From the IMG/VR virus record IMGVR_UViG_3300037502_003856, positions 1 through 43,577 of that record: a stretch of DNA of 43,577 nt; one strand, written 5' to 3'. The DNA is from a virus. The notes under the pieces are model-generated. The model ran no database searches. It had not been told where the DNA came from and saw only the letters and a program-made list of their open reading frames with translations. The position numbers were made by a program, and so were the translations under genes. This document shows positions 37,592-43,389 of the stretch, piece after piece. How positions within the stretch are numbered: position 1 is the first letter of the stretch; each line of letters starts with the position of its first letter.

Positions 37592-37899
37592 CCGCTGTGA
37601 TCACAGCGGCCATGCTGCCTGTCAGCGCCGCTGATGTGAAAATCACCCAGTTCGAAAGTCGTTGTGCGGACTGGGACCTCATGAAAAGCACTTTGCAGAG
37701 GTTCCAAGAATTGCCCATGATGACCATGAACAGCGTGCGCGACATAGCCGGACAGCCCACGGATCTCGAAGCCGTGCTGTTTGGCAATGCTAGAACCGGA
37801 ACCTGGACCCTGGTGGAACAGGTAGGTCCAGATCTGTTCTGCATCACTGGCATGGGCGACCAATTGCGCCCGTTTGATCCCAAGTCCCGAACCAGTTAG
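37573..37899 (+). CDS. secreted protein of unknown function
   Basis: 108 residues from GTG 37573, overlapping the preceding gene by 19 nt. Sec signal peptide (LKTILAAVITAAMLPVSA) with cleavage after VSA. Mature protein has cysteines in SRCADWD and LFCITGM, likely a disulfide, and SVRDIAGQPTDLEAVL. It resembles small exported proteins of marine T4-like phages. Periplasmic; function unknown. Confidence 0.65.
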   Translation: MLKTILAAVITAAMLPVSAADVKITQFESRCADWDLMKSTLQRFQELPMMTMNSVRDIAGQPTDLEAVLFGNARTGTWTLVEQVGPDLFCITGMGDQLRPFDPKSRTS

Positions 37900-37906
37900 A
37901 TTCCGG

Positions 37907-37935
37907 TTGACCATTAATTCCTGACAGTGTATAAT
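37907..37935 (+). promoter_or_regulatory. sigma70-like promoter, nearly leaderless
   Basis: TTGACC (37907-37912), 17-bp spacer, perfect TATAAT (37930-37935). ATG 37945 follows after 9 nt, so the leader is about 2-3 nt. Confidence 0.85.
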
Positions 37936-37944
37936 AGCACTATC

Positions 37945-38163
37945 ATGGAAAATTTAATGCGTATCGCCCGTGTTTTAGCCACGCTGGTGCTGTTGCCCTT
38001 GCAACGCGCATGGCAGTGGGCCGAACAAAATCAAACCGAACTCACTGCGCGCTGGAGCGTGTTCTCCTGTTGCGTGATCTTCACCGTGGTGGCCTTGGCC
38101 CTGGGCATGACTGGCCTGGCCCTGCTGACCATGCTGACTTACATAGGAGCCCGAGTAACATGA
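37945..38163 (+). CDS. small membrane protein
   Basis: 72 residues from ATG 37945; the in-frame ATG at 37927 is upstream of the -10 box and cannot be in the transcript. N-terminal amphipathic or hydrophobic helix (RIARVLATLVLLPLQRAWQW) and a stronger helix (SCCVIFTVVALALGMTGLAL continuing LTMLTYIG). The stop overlaps the next ATG (ATGA). Function unknown. Host-type promoter implies early expression. Confidence 0.6.
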   Translation: MENLMRIARVLATLVLLPLQRAWQWAEQNQTELTARWSVFSCCVIFTVVALALGMTGLALLTMLTYIGARVT

Positions 38164-38981
38164 GGTCTAACTATTGGAGCTGCAGCCGATTCGCAGATTG
38201 GCTACGAGGTACGCCCAAACTCAGCGCGGGTACCAGCAAAGAATGGCGTCTTTGGAAAGAAGCAGCCAAAAACACTCACCCCATCCGTTATTGGATCGTA
38301 GAGGAAGGGTTGGACTACGCACAAGACTTCGTGAATTGGCCTGCTGACCGATTCCACGACGTGCGTTACTACATCAACAATCGCTGGGTCAGCCGTACCC
38401 ACTGCCTCACTGCACACCCGCGTGACATACCCCGCGGTGAGTGGCGCGACGTGGGCAATCGTTTCCTGCCTTGCTTGTTCAACGAACTGGTGGACTTCGT
38501 GGAAGTGGAACAGGCTTGGCATCACTGCCTATGGGACCGAGAAGCGCGTGAGAAATATCAAGTGCCTTGGTGGCGCCGTGGTTTCTTTCGCTGGCGCACC
38601 TGGCGCTGTGCCGAGGCTGGCCTGGAATACCTACGCTGGGCCTCGACTCTCACCAACAGAGAATACATCCAAGAAGGCGAGACCGAAGAGCCCACCTATC
38701 AGGCCCAAGCCGCCAAAGAAATACTGGAACTCTACACCTGGTGGAAAGAAGTCTATCCTCATCGTCCCGATGTGCATGATGCCAGTGGCTGGAGCGCCTA
38801 CTGTGATCTGCGCAGGGACCGAGGCTATGACCTCTTAGACACCGAAGATGACTCGCCAGAGATGGCCGAGATGTGTCGCACAGCACTGGATCGCAGTCGT
38901 GAGATCGAAGCAGCCTATGAAGCCGAAGACGAAGCCATGATGATCCGTCTGATCAAAGTAAGACAAGCATTGTGGACTTGA
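38160..38981 (+). CDS. conserved T4-like phage protein of unknown function
   Basis: 273 residues from ATG 38160; the longer reading upstream overlaps the small membrane gene. The N-terminus MRSNYWSCSRFADWLRGTPK, then RYWIVEEGLDYAQDFV, RYYINNRWVSRTH and LPCLFNELVDFVEVEQAW, is a very recognisable conserved hypothetical of marine T4-like phages. Trp-, Arg- and Glu-rich, soluble, helical. No catalytic motif assigned. Its stop TGA is inside the next promoter's -35 element. Confidence 0.78.
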   Translation: MRSNYWSCSRFADWLRGTPKLSAGTSKEWRLWKEAAKNTHPIRYWIVEEGLDYAQDFVNWPADRFHDVRYYINNRWVSRTHCLTAHPRDIPRGEWRDVGNRFLPCLFNELVDFVEVEQAWHHCLWDREAREKYQVPWWRRGFFRWRTWRCAEAGLEYLRWASTLTNREYIQEGETEEPTYQAQAAKEILELYTWWKEVYPHRPDVHDASGWSAYCDLRRDRGYDLLDTEDDSPEMAEMCRTALDRSREIEAAYEAEDEAMMIRLIKVRQALWT

Positions 38982-39006
38982 CCGATAAATCTCGATAGCC
39001 TATACT
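38978..39006 (+). promoter_or_regulatory. sigma70-like promoter, leaderless
   Basis: TTGACC (38978-38983, containing the upstream stop TGA), 17-bp spacer, TATACT (39001-39006). ATG 39013 is exactly 7 nt after the -10 box, the expected start site. Confidence 0.8.
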
Positions 39007-39012
39007 GCACAC

Positions 39013-39264
39013 ATGAAAACATCAATCCTAGCAGTGTTGTTGGCATCTGCGGTGTCAGCGGGCTGCGCCCAGCATCGTCCTGCACCGGTAGATGTACAGA
39101 TTATGCCCACGGACTGTGCCAATTTTGCTGCCATCAATCGCTGGCTGGAACAGCAGAGAGCCGTGCCCCGTAACCACATGCAGAGCCAGGACAACTATGA
39201 ACATCAACAAAGCCAGATCCGTCATCGCCTTTGGAGCCTGCGTTACAACTGCCGCGGTATCTAG
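39013..39264 (+). CDS. small lipoprotein
   Basis: 83 residues. Signal peptide MKTSILAVLLASAVSAGC with lipobox V-S-A-G-C (lipidation at Cys18). Mature segment includes MPTDCANFAAINRWLEQQ and a basic C-terminal half with a second cysteine (RYNCRGI). No ribosome-binding site; predicted leaderless mRNA. Its 3' part overlaps the start of the next lipoprotein-like gene by 68 nt in a different frame. Confidence 0.65.
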   Translation: MKTSILAVLLASAVSAGCAQHRPAPVDVQIMPTDCANFAAINRWLEQQRAVPRNHMQSQDNYEHQQSQIRHRLWSLRYNCRGI

Positions 39265-39550
39265 CGGCTGTGCCTATACCGTGGACACCCCAGTACATCG
39301 CGTGCCCATGGCGGCCACGGATTTGAATTATTTCCAACCCGATTGCCGGATCAAACAGCAACAGATCGAGATGTTGCAGAGCATGCGCCAGACGCCCGAC
39401 GAACAGCTCATGGCCTATGGTAAAAACATCACGCATTTCTGGCACAAGTATACCCAGCCCGATGAACATCGGCGCAGGGCCGAGATTGGCACTGGTGAGA
39501 TCAACCGCCAGATCAATTACAACCTTCAGCTCTTGAGGCAATGTCCATGA
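39197..39550 (+). CDS. exported protein with lipoprotein-like signal
   Basis: 117 residues from ATG 39197, chosen because it places a signal peptide (NKARSVIAFGACVTTAAVSSGC) at the N-terminus; the longer reading has no sense upstream. The lipobox S-S-G-C is weak. Mature part: LNYFQPDCRIKQQQIEMLQS, MRQTPDEQLMAYG and GEINRQINYNLQLLRQCP, a pattern of conserved exported proteins of marine T4-like phages, with two cysteines at the ends of the mature domain. Function unknown. Confidence 0.68.
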   Translation: MNINKARSVIAFGACVTTAAVSSGCAYTVDTPVHRVPMAATDLNYFQPDCRIKQQQIEMLQSMRQTPDEQLMAYGKNITHFWHKYTQPDEHRRRAEIGTGEINRQINYNLQLLRQCP

Positions 39551-40104
39551 AATGGTTGGCAACTGGTGCAGCGGCACTGATACCTGTGGCAGTGGCCGCT
39601 GAGTGCAGGATGGTGGATCAGACCTTGACACGGAGCTCAGTGAACGTGAGTCAGCGCACAGCTCCGGTACGCACAATCATTGATGGGCCACCCCGGCAAT
39701 GCCATGTGAGATTCCGTATACGCGTGGACAATGTGTGGTTTGATGCCTATGGCAGCGAAACCTGGCGAGACGAACAGACTGTGCAACAGGCCTGTGCTGC
39801 AGCGGCCATGCGTGCCGAGCGTGATGCTGTGGATCGCATAGGACGCAGCCAAGTCACCAATCAGAGCCTCATGGTATGCGACGACGACGATCGGTTCCGC
39901 ACACTGAGGCGGGCTGAAGTAGGCACCGTGGCACAGCTGGATCAATACCGTCCGCACCCAGAATTTCCACGTGCTTTCCAACACAACGGCACCCAATGCC
40001 GTTGGTTCCTGGAATCGGGCATGGCGGGATCGGACGTGCGCACTTGGCAAGGCATAATCTGCGAGGTGCAAGATGGGCGTTGGGCAGTGGTTGACCGTTT
40101 TTGA
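39541..40104 (+). CDS. secreted protein of unknown function
   Basis: 187 residues; ATG 39541 or 39547. Signal peptide MKWLATGAAALIPVAVAA with cleavage before ECRM. Mature region with four to six cysteines (CHVRFRIRVDNVWFDAYGSE, QQACAAAAMRAERDAVDRIG, MVCDDDDR, TQCRWFLESGMAG, TWQGIICEV), likely periplasmic and disulfide-bonded. The RTWQGIICEVQDGRWAVVDR ending is one I recall from conserved exported proteins of marine T4-like phages. Overlaps the upstream stop by 10 nt. Confidence 0.7.
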   Translation: MSMKWLATGAAALIPVAVAAECRMVDQTLTRSSVNVSQRTAPVRTIIDGPPRQCHVRFRIRVDNVWFDAYGSETWRDEQTVQQACAAAAMRAERDAVDRIGRSQVTNQSLMVCDDDDRFRTLRRAEVGTVAQLDQYRPHPEFPRAFQHNGTQCRWFLESGMAGSDVRTWQGIICEVQDGRWAVVDRF

Positions 40105-40133
40105 TAGACCAGAAATTCCCCTTTGTTTATACT
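40105..40133 (+). promoter_or_regulatory. sigma70-like promoter of the entericidin-like gene
   Basis: TAGACC (40105-40110), 17-bp spacer, TATACT (40128-40133). Leader of about 22 nt with AAGGAG before ATG 40162. Confidence 0.78.
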
Positions 40134-40161
40134 GTAATCATTGCAACAACAAGGAGTTGAC

Positions 40162-40293
40162 ATGAAACCAATCCTAATCTCTATCGTGGTGTTGATGGCT
40201 GTGGCTGCATCGGGCTGTAGCACCATAGGACATGCCATGCACGGCGCCGGCGAAGATCTACAGAAAGCCGGCGAGTGGGTCAGGACGCGCTGA
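40162..40293 (+). CDS. entericidin-like small lipoprotein
   Basis: 43 residues: signal peptide MKPILISIVVLMAVAASGC with lipobox A-S-G-C (Cys19), then a 24-residue mature peptide STIGHAMHGAGEDLQKAGEW followed by VRTR. The G-C-x-T-x-x-x-x-x-x-G-A-G-x-D-x-x-x-A-G pattern matches the entericidin EcnA/EcnB family, whose B form is a bacteriolytic lipoprotein and A form its antagonist. Here a single copy is present with a strong AAGGAG and a host-type promoter. It may perturb the cell envelope or support lysis; toxicity is not demonstrable from sequence. Confidence 0.72.
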   Translation: MKPILISIVVLMAVAASGCSTIGHAMHGAGEDLQKAGEWVRTR

Positions 40294-40294
40294 C

Positions 40295-40423
40295 ATGAAA
40301 ATGTTTGTTTTGGGTTTTGTCACAGGGCTTGTGGTAGCCACCGTGGGATTCAGCGGTGTGGCCCGCATACTGGATCATGGTGTAGAATCTATTAAATCAA
40401 CTTCACAGGAACTAGCAAAATGA
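40295..40423 (+). CDS. 42-residue membrane peptide
   Basis: ATG 40295, one base after the entericidin-like stop. MKMFVLGFVTGLVVATVGFS is a single N-terminal membrane helix, followed by a soluble tail GVARILDHGVESIKSTSQEL. I recall very similar small proteins in marine T4-like phages. The ATGA overlap with the next lipoprotein gene couples them. Function unknown. Confidence 0.65.
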   Translation: MKMFVLGFVTGLVVATVGFSGVARILDHGVESIKSTSQELAK

Positions 40424-41001
40424 AACGACTTTTAGTGGTATTACCCTTGGTAGCGGCTCTCACAGCGTGCGGCACCACCAGTTCAGACCGGTTTGATCGG
40501 CGCGTGGAACGGGATCAAGAACGGCGCGACAAAGCCGCTGTGCAGGCCATCAAAAAAGCCCCAGACTGGATGACTGAGCTGCCACGCAGCAACAATGCGG
40601 TGTATGCCAACGGCACTGCAGTGAGTTCAGACATGGGCATGAGCGCCAACAAAGCCAAGCTCATGGCCTATGGCAAGATCTGTATGGCAGCGGGCGGGCG
40701 CGTGAATCAGAACAGCCGCATGTTCCTCATGGACAGTGAAAATTCCACTGCTGAGCAGACCGAACTGGCTATCCAGAGCATCTGCCCCAGCGTAGATATC
40801 ACTGGTGTTGAAACCGTGGACATGCAGCACATCGCAGAAAACGGTAGATTCCGCACCTATGTGCTGTTGGCCTTGCCCACAGGACAGGCCAACCAGGTTC
40901 AGGGCGATCGGGATCGGCGTGCCAACACCGCGCGCATGAATCAACGCGCAGGGCAGGCATTCCAAGAGATGCAGATCGAGCCCCAACGCAACCAGCAGTA
41001 A
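40420..41001 (+). CDS. lipoprotein, LPP20-like domain
   Basis: 193 residues. Signal peptide and lipobox MKRLLVVLPLVAALTACGTT (L-T-A-C, Cys17). The mature region has a charged linker, then PDWMTELPRSNNAVYANGTA, MGMSANKAKLMAYGKICMAAGG, ELAIQSICPSVDITGVETVD and FRTYVLLALPTG, the pattern of LPP20-like periplasmic domains found in bacterial lipoproteins and in several T4-like phages. The C-terminus is Gln/Arg-rich. Likely anchored in the outer membrane. Role in infection unknown. Confidence 0.72.
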   Translation: MKRLLVVLPLVAALTACGTTSSDRFDRRVERDQERRDKAAVQAIKKAPDWMTELPRSNNAVYANGTAVSSDMGMSANKAKLMAYGKICMAAGGRVNQNSRMFLMDSENSTAEQTELAIQSICPSVDITGVETVDMQHIAENGRFRTYVLLALPTGQANQVQGDRDRRANTARMNQRAGQAFQEMQIEPQRNQQ

Positions 41002-41005
41002 TCAG

Positions 41006-41012
41006 CTAAATA
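41006..41012 (+). promoter_or_regulatory. late-type promoter of the ClpP-like gene
   Basis: CTAAATA (then TTGC), 51 nt upstream of ATG 41064. The predicted transcript begins just before a 12-bp hairpin. Confidence 0.55.
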
Positions 41013-41023
41013 TTGCAATGCAC

Positions 41024-41050
41024 AGGATAGCATGATTGTCATGCTATCCT
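41024..41050 (+). repeat. perfect hairpin in the ClpP-like gene leader
   Basis: AGGATAGCATGA, loop TTG, TCATGCTATCCT: 12-bp perfect stem followed by TTCCTATCTA. Either a weak terminator of the lipoprotein unit or a stabilising structure at the 5' end of the late mRNA. The start codon at 41064 has no ribosome-binding site. Confidence 0.75.
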
Positions 41051-41063
41051 TTCCTATCTAGCT

Positions 41064-41630
41064 ATGAGCGAAAAAGACAACGTCAATCCGCGCGAGGCGC
41101 TGCAGCACATCGGAATGTTCACCTTGTACGGCGACATAGGCGAGGAAACCTGTAAACCTGCCATAGAGTGGGTGTTGTATGAGAATCACATAGCCCGACC
41201 CCGGCGCAAAGAATTGATCATGCTGATCTGTAGTTCGGGCGGTGATGTGGAAGACGCTTTTGCACTGATCGATGTCATGATGAGCAGCTCCATACCCATC
41301 AAGACCATTGGCCTAGGCGAGGTCAGCAGTGCGGGTCTCATGATATTCCTGGCTGGCACGCGTGGGCGCAGGGTGCTGACACCCAACACGTCGGTGTTGA
41401 GCCACCAGTTCAGCTGGAGCACACAGGGCAAGGCACATGAGTTGTTTGCCAGCATCAAAGAATTCCAGCAGGCGCATGACCGCATGATCCAGCATTATCA
41501 GCGGTGCTTGGACATGGAAGCCGAAGACATTGAACAGATCTTGTTACCGCCCCAGGACGTGTGGCTCACCGCACAGGCTGCCCTGGATCTGGGCATCTGC
41601 GACCACATCAGTGGTGTCACGCGGGACTGA
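41064..41630 (+). CDS. clpP: ClpP-like serine protease
   Basis: 188 residues. ClpP/crotonase fold: LICSSGGDVEDAFALID (oxyanion loop S-G-G), catalytic Ser89 in GEVSSAGLMIF, catalytic His114 in VLSHQFSWSTQG. The third residue is probably the Asp in PPQDVWLTAQAALDLG, shifted relative to bacterial ClpP. Phage ClpP-like proteins often act as prohead proteases, but this one coexists with a phage ClpX whose IGF loop is intact, so a phage ClpXP-type complex or mixed host-phage ring is possible. Expressed from a late-type promoter. The stop overlaps the next ATG (TGATG). Confidence 0.88.
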   Translation: MSEKDNVNPREALQHIGMFTLYGDIGEETCKPAIEWVLYENHIARPRRKELIMLICSSGGDVEDAFALIDVMMSSSIPIKTIGLGEVSSAGLMIFLAGTRGRRVLTPNTSVLSHQFSWSTQGKAHELFASIKEFQQAHDRMIQHYQRCLDMEAEDIEQILLPPQDVWLTAQAALDLGICDHISGVTRD

Positions 41631-42910
41631 TGGCCCAGGACTTTTCCAGACATTTCTGCCCCAGCCCGTGGTTCCACATGCAGATACAGCCCACGGGCGA
41701 GTTTGGCGTGTGCCGCTGGACCAATCATGGCAGCGGTGTGCAGATCCAAACCACGCATCCCATAGAGTTCTTCCAGCGCGGCATGAACAGCATGCGCCAG
41801 GACATGCTGGCGGGCCAGAGTCGCAGCGAATGCCGCGAGTGCTTGGCTATGGAAGCACACGACAAGGTCAGTGGCCGGCAGCGCCAGATGATCAAAGCCG
41901 GTGTATGGCCTGATGATCTTGGCACCAGTGTGCGCACCAGCCCATTCTGGCCAGAATTCGCGCACAGTGCGGATCATGATGGTGCCACCACACAGTGGCC
42001 ACAGGACTGGCAGATCGAACTGGGAAACTACTGCAACAGCGCATGCCTGTTCTGCAGACCCGATTACAGCAGCCGCATAGCCGCCGAACAGGCCAAACTG
42101 GGCATGATCACCTCAGTGCCTCGCAGCTGGAGCGATGATCCAGAACTGGTCACGCGGTTTGTAGAGACCTTGGCTCGCAGCCCCAGCCTGAGATACCTGC
42201 ACTTCATAGGTGGTGAGACCTTGATCATGCCAGCGTTCGCCCAGATCCTAGAGGCCCTGTTGGCGTCGGGCCATGCAGAAACACACCTGGGATTCACCAC
42301 CAACCTCACGGTTTGGCCCCGACCAGTGATGGCGCTGCTACAACAGTTCCGCAATGTGCATGTCAATGTCAGCATCGAAAGCCTCACCCGACTCAATGAC
42401 TATGTGCGCTGGCCCAGTGATATCCGGGTGATACAGCAAACTCTGCAGAGATGGCAGGACTTGGTGATCCAACAGCGATGGTGGATGACCATACGTGTCA
42501 CGCCTACACTGCTCACGGTGCATGACCTCGTGGACATGTATGAATACGCATGGCAACAGGGCCTGGCCATCGAAGCCTGTAATTTCCTAGAGCGCCCAGA
42601 ATTCATGAGGCCCACGGTGTTGCCCCAGCCCATCCGGCATGCCGTAGCGGATCGATTGCAGAGTTGGTGTGACACGCATCACACCCAACATCACACCAGG
42701 ATCTACAACACGCGCCATCCGGGATTCCTGGAACAGCACCTGGTGGAAGATGCACTGAGCTACTGCGCCTATCTGCGCGATCAGCCCGACGAAAGTCACA
42801 GGATCGGGGATCTGGCACAATACCTACGACGCATAGACCAACATCGCGGCAACTCCGTGCTGGATTATCTACCCCAATATGCTGACCTTTTCCGAACTGC
42901 GGGCTACTGA
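41630..42910 (+). CDS. twitch-domain radical SAM protein
   Basis: 426 residues from ATG 41630. N-terminal CPSPWFHMQIQPTGEFGVC and SECRECLAMEA supply cysteines (C10, C28, C68, C71) for an auxiliary cluster. The radical-SAM motif C135-x-x-x-C139-x-x-C142 lies in GNYCNSACLFCRPDY. FIGGETLIMP is the G-G-E motif, and TTNLTVWP and VNVSIESL follow. This arrangement is the twitch-type radical SAM family common in T4-like marine phages; the substrate is unknown. It needs 4Fe-4S clusters, a plausible client of the phage IscU/IscA. It is coupled to the ClpP-like gene by a one-base overlap. Confidence 0.88.
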   Translation: MAQDFSRHFCPSPWFHMQIQPTGEFGVCRWTNHGSGVQIQTTHPIEFFQRGMNSMRQDMLAGQSRSECRECLAMEAHDKVSGRQRQMIKAGVWPDDLGTSVRTSPFWPEFAHSADHDGATTQWPQDWQIELGNYCNSACLFCRPDYSSRIAAEQAKLGMITSVPRSWSDDPELVTRFVETLARSPSLRYLHFIGGETLIMPAFAQILEALLASGHAETHLGFTTNLTVWPRPVMALLQQFRNVHVNVSIESLTRLNDYVRWPSDIRVIQQTLQRWQDLVIQQRWWMTIRVTPTLLTVHDLVDMYEYAWQQGLAIEACNFLERPEFMRPTVLPQPIRHAVADRLQSWCDTHHTQHHTRIYNTRHPGFLEQHLVEDALSYCAYLRDQPDESHRIGDLAQYLRRIDQHRGNSVLDYLPQYADLFRTAGY

Positions 42911-43319
42911 TCCAACACTGGAGGTCACAGTGTGCCTGGAGCTTGTGGGCGATCCGCAGGGCCACGTCCACATAGGCCACCACCGCGGCGCGTTGACGAG
43001 TCTGAGTCAGACCACCATAGATGCCCGTGATGCTTTTGACATCACGGTGACTATGTGTGGCAAGACCTATCAGGAACCGCATGAAGTGGCAGTGATCATC
43101 CGGGACGTCAGCATAGGTGCCTGGCACATGACCGATGCCTACAACCATCTCGCGCACTACCAAAATGACAGAGACGGTCACCCACATGCGCGATATCTGG
43201 GATTCAACGGTGAGTGGCGCCTCAGCATTGACCAATCATTCTGGTTGTGGCACCATCGCAACACTGGACAGGGCATGCTGATACATCCTGTCAAGCTGGA
43301 ATCTCGCCAAAACAGTTGA
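42879..43319 (+). CDS. conserved phage protein of unknown function
   Basis: 146 residues, ATG overlapping the radical-SAM gene by 32 nt. It has LEVTVCLELVGDPQGHVHIG, VAVIIRDVSIGAWHMTDAYN, HARYLGFNGEWRLSIDQSFW and HHRNTGQGMLIHP. Beta-rich soluble protein. The YLGFNGEW and W-H-x-x-x-T-G-Q-G motifs recur in conserved hypotheticals of marine T4-like phages. Its overlap with a radical SAM gene suggests a partner or substrate-binding role, by context only. The stop TGA lies inside the next -35 hexamer. Confidence 0.68.
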   Translation: MLTFSELRATDPTLEVTVCLELVGDPQGHVHIGHHRGALTSLSQTTIDARDAFDITVTMCGKTYQEPHEVAVIIRDVSIGAWHMTDAYNHLAHYQNDRDGHPHARYLGFNGEWRLSIDQSFWLWHHRNTGQGMLIHPVKLESRQNS

Positions 43320-43344
43320 CCACATAGTCAGCACCTGCTATAGT
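43316..43344 (+). promoter_or_regulatory. sigma70-like promoter of the last gene
   Basis: TTGACC (43316-43321, containing the upstream stop TGA), 17-bp spacer, TATAGT (43339-43344). Confidence 0.78.
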
Positions 43345-43352
43345 AACAACAC

Positions 43353-43374
43353 GCTGCACGGTGCAGCCATTTTT
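43353..43374 (+). terminator. attenuator-like hairpin in a leader
   Basis: GCTGCAC-G-GTGCAGC (43353-43367) followed by CA and TTTTT. It lies between a promoter and the next start codon, so it could terminate a short transcript or attenuate the downstream gene. Confidence 0.55.
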
Positions 43375-43389
43375 GAGAAAGGTAAATCT

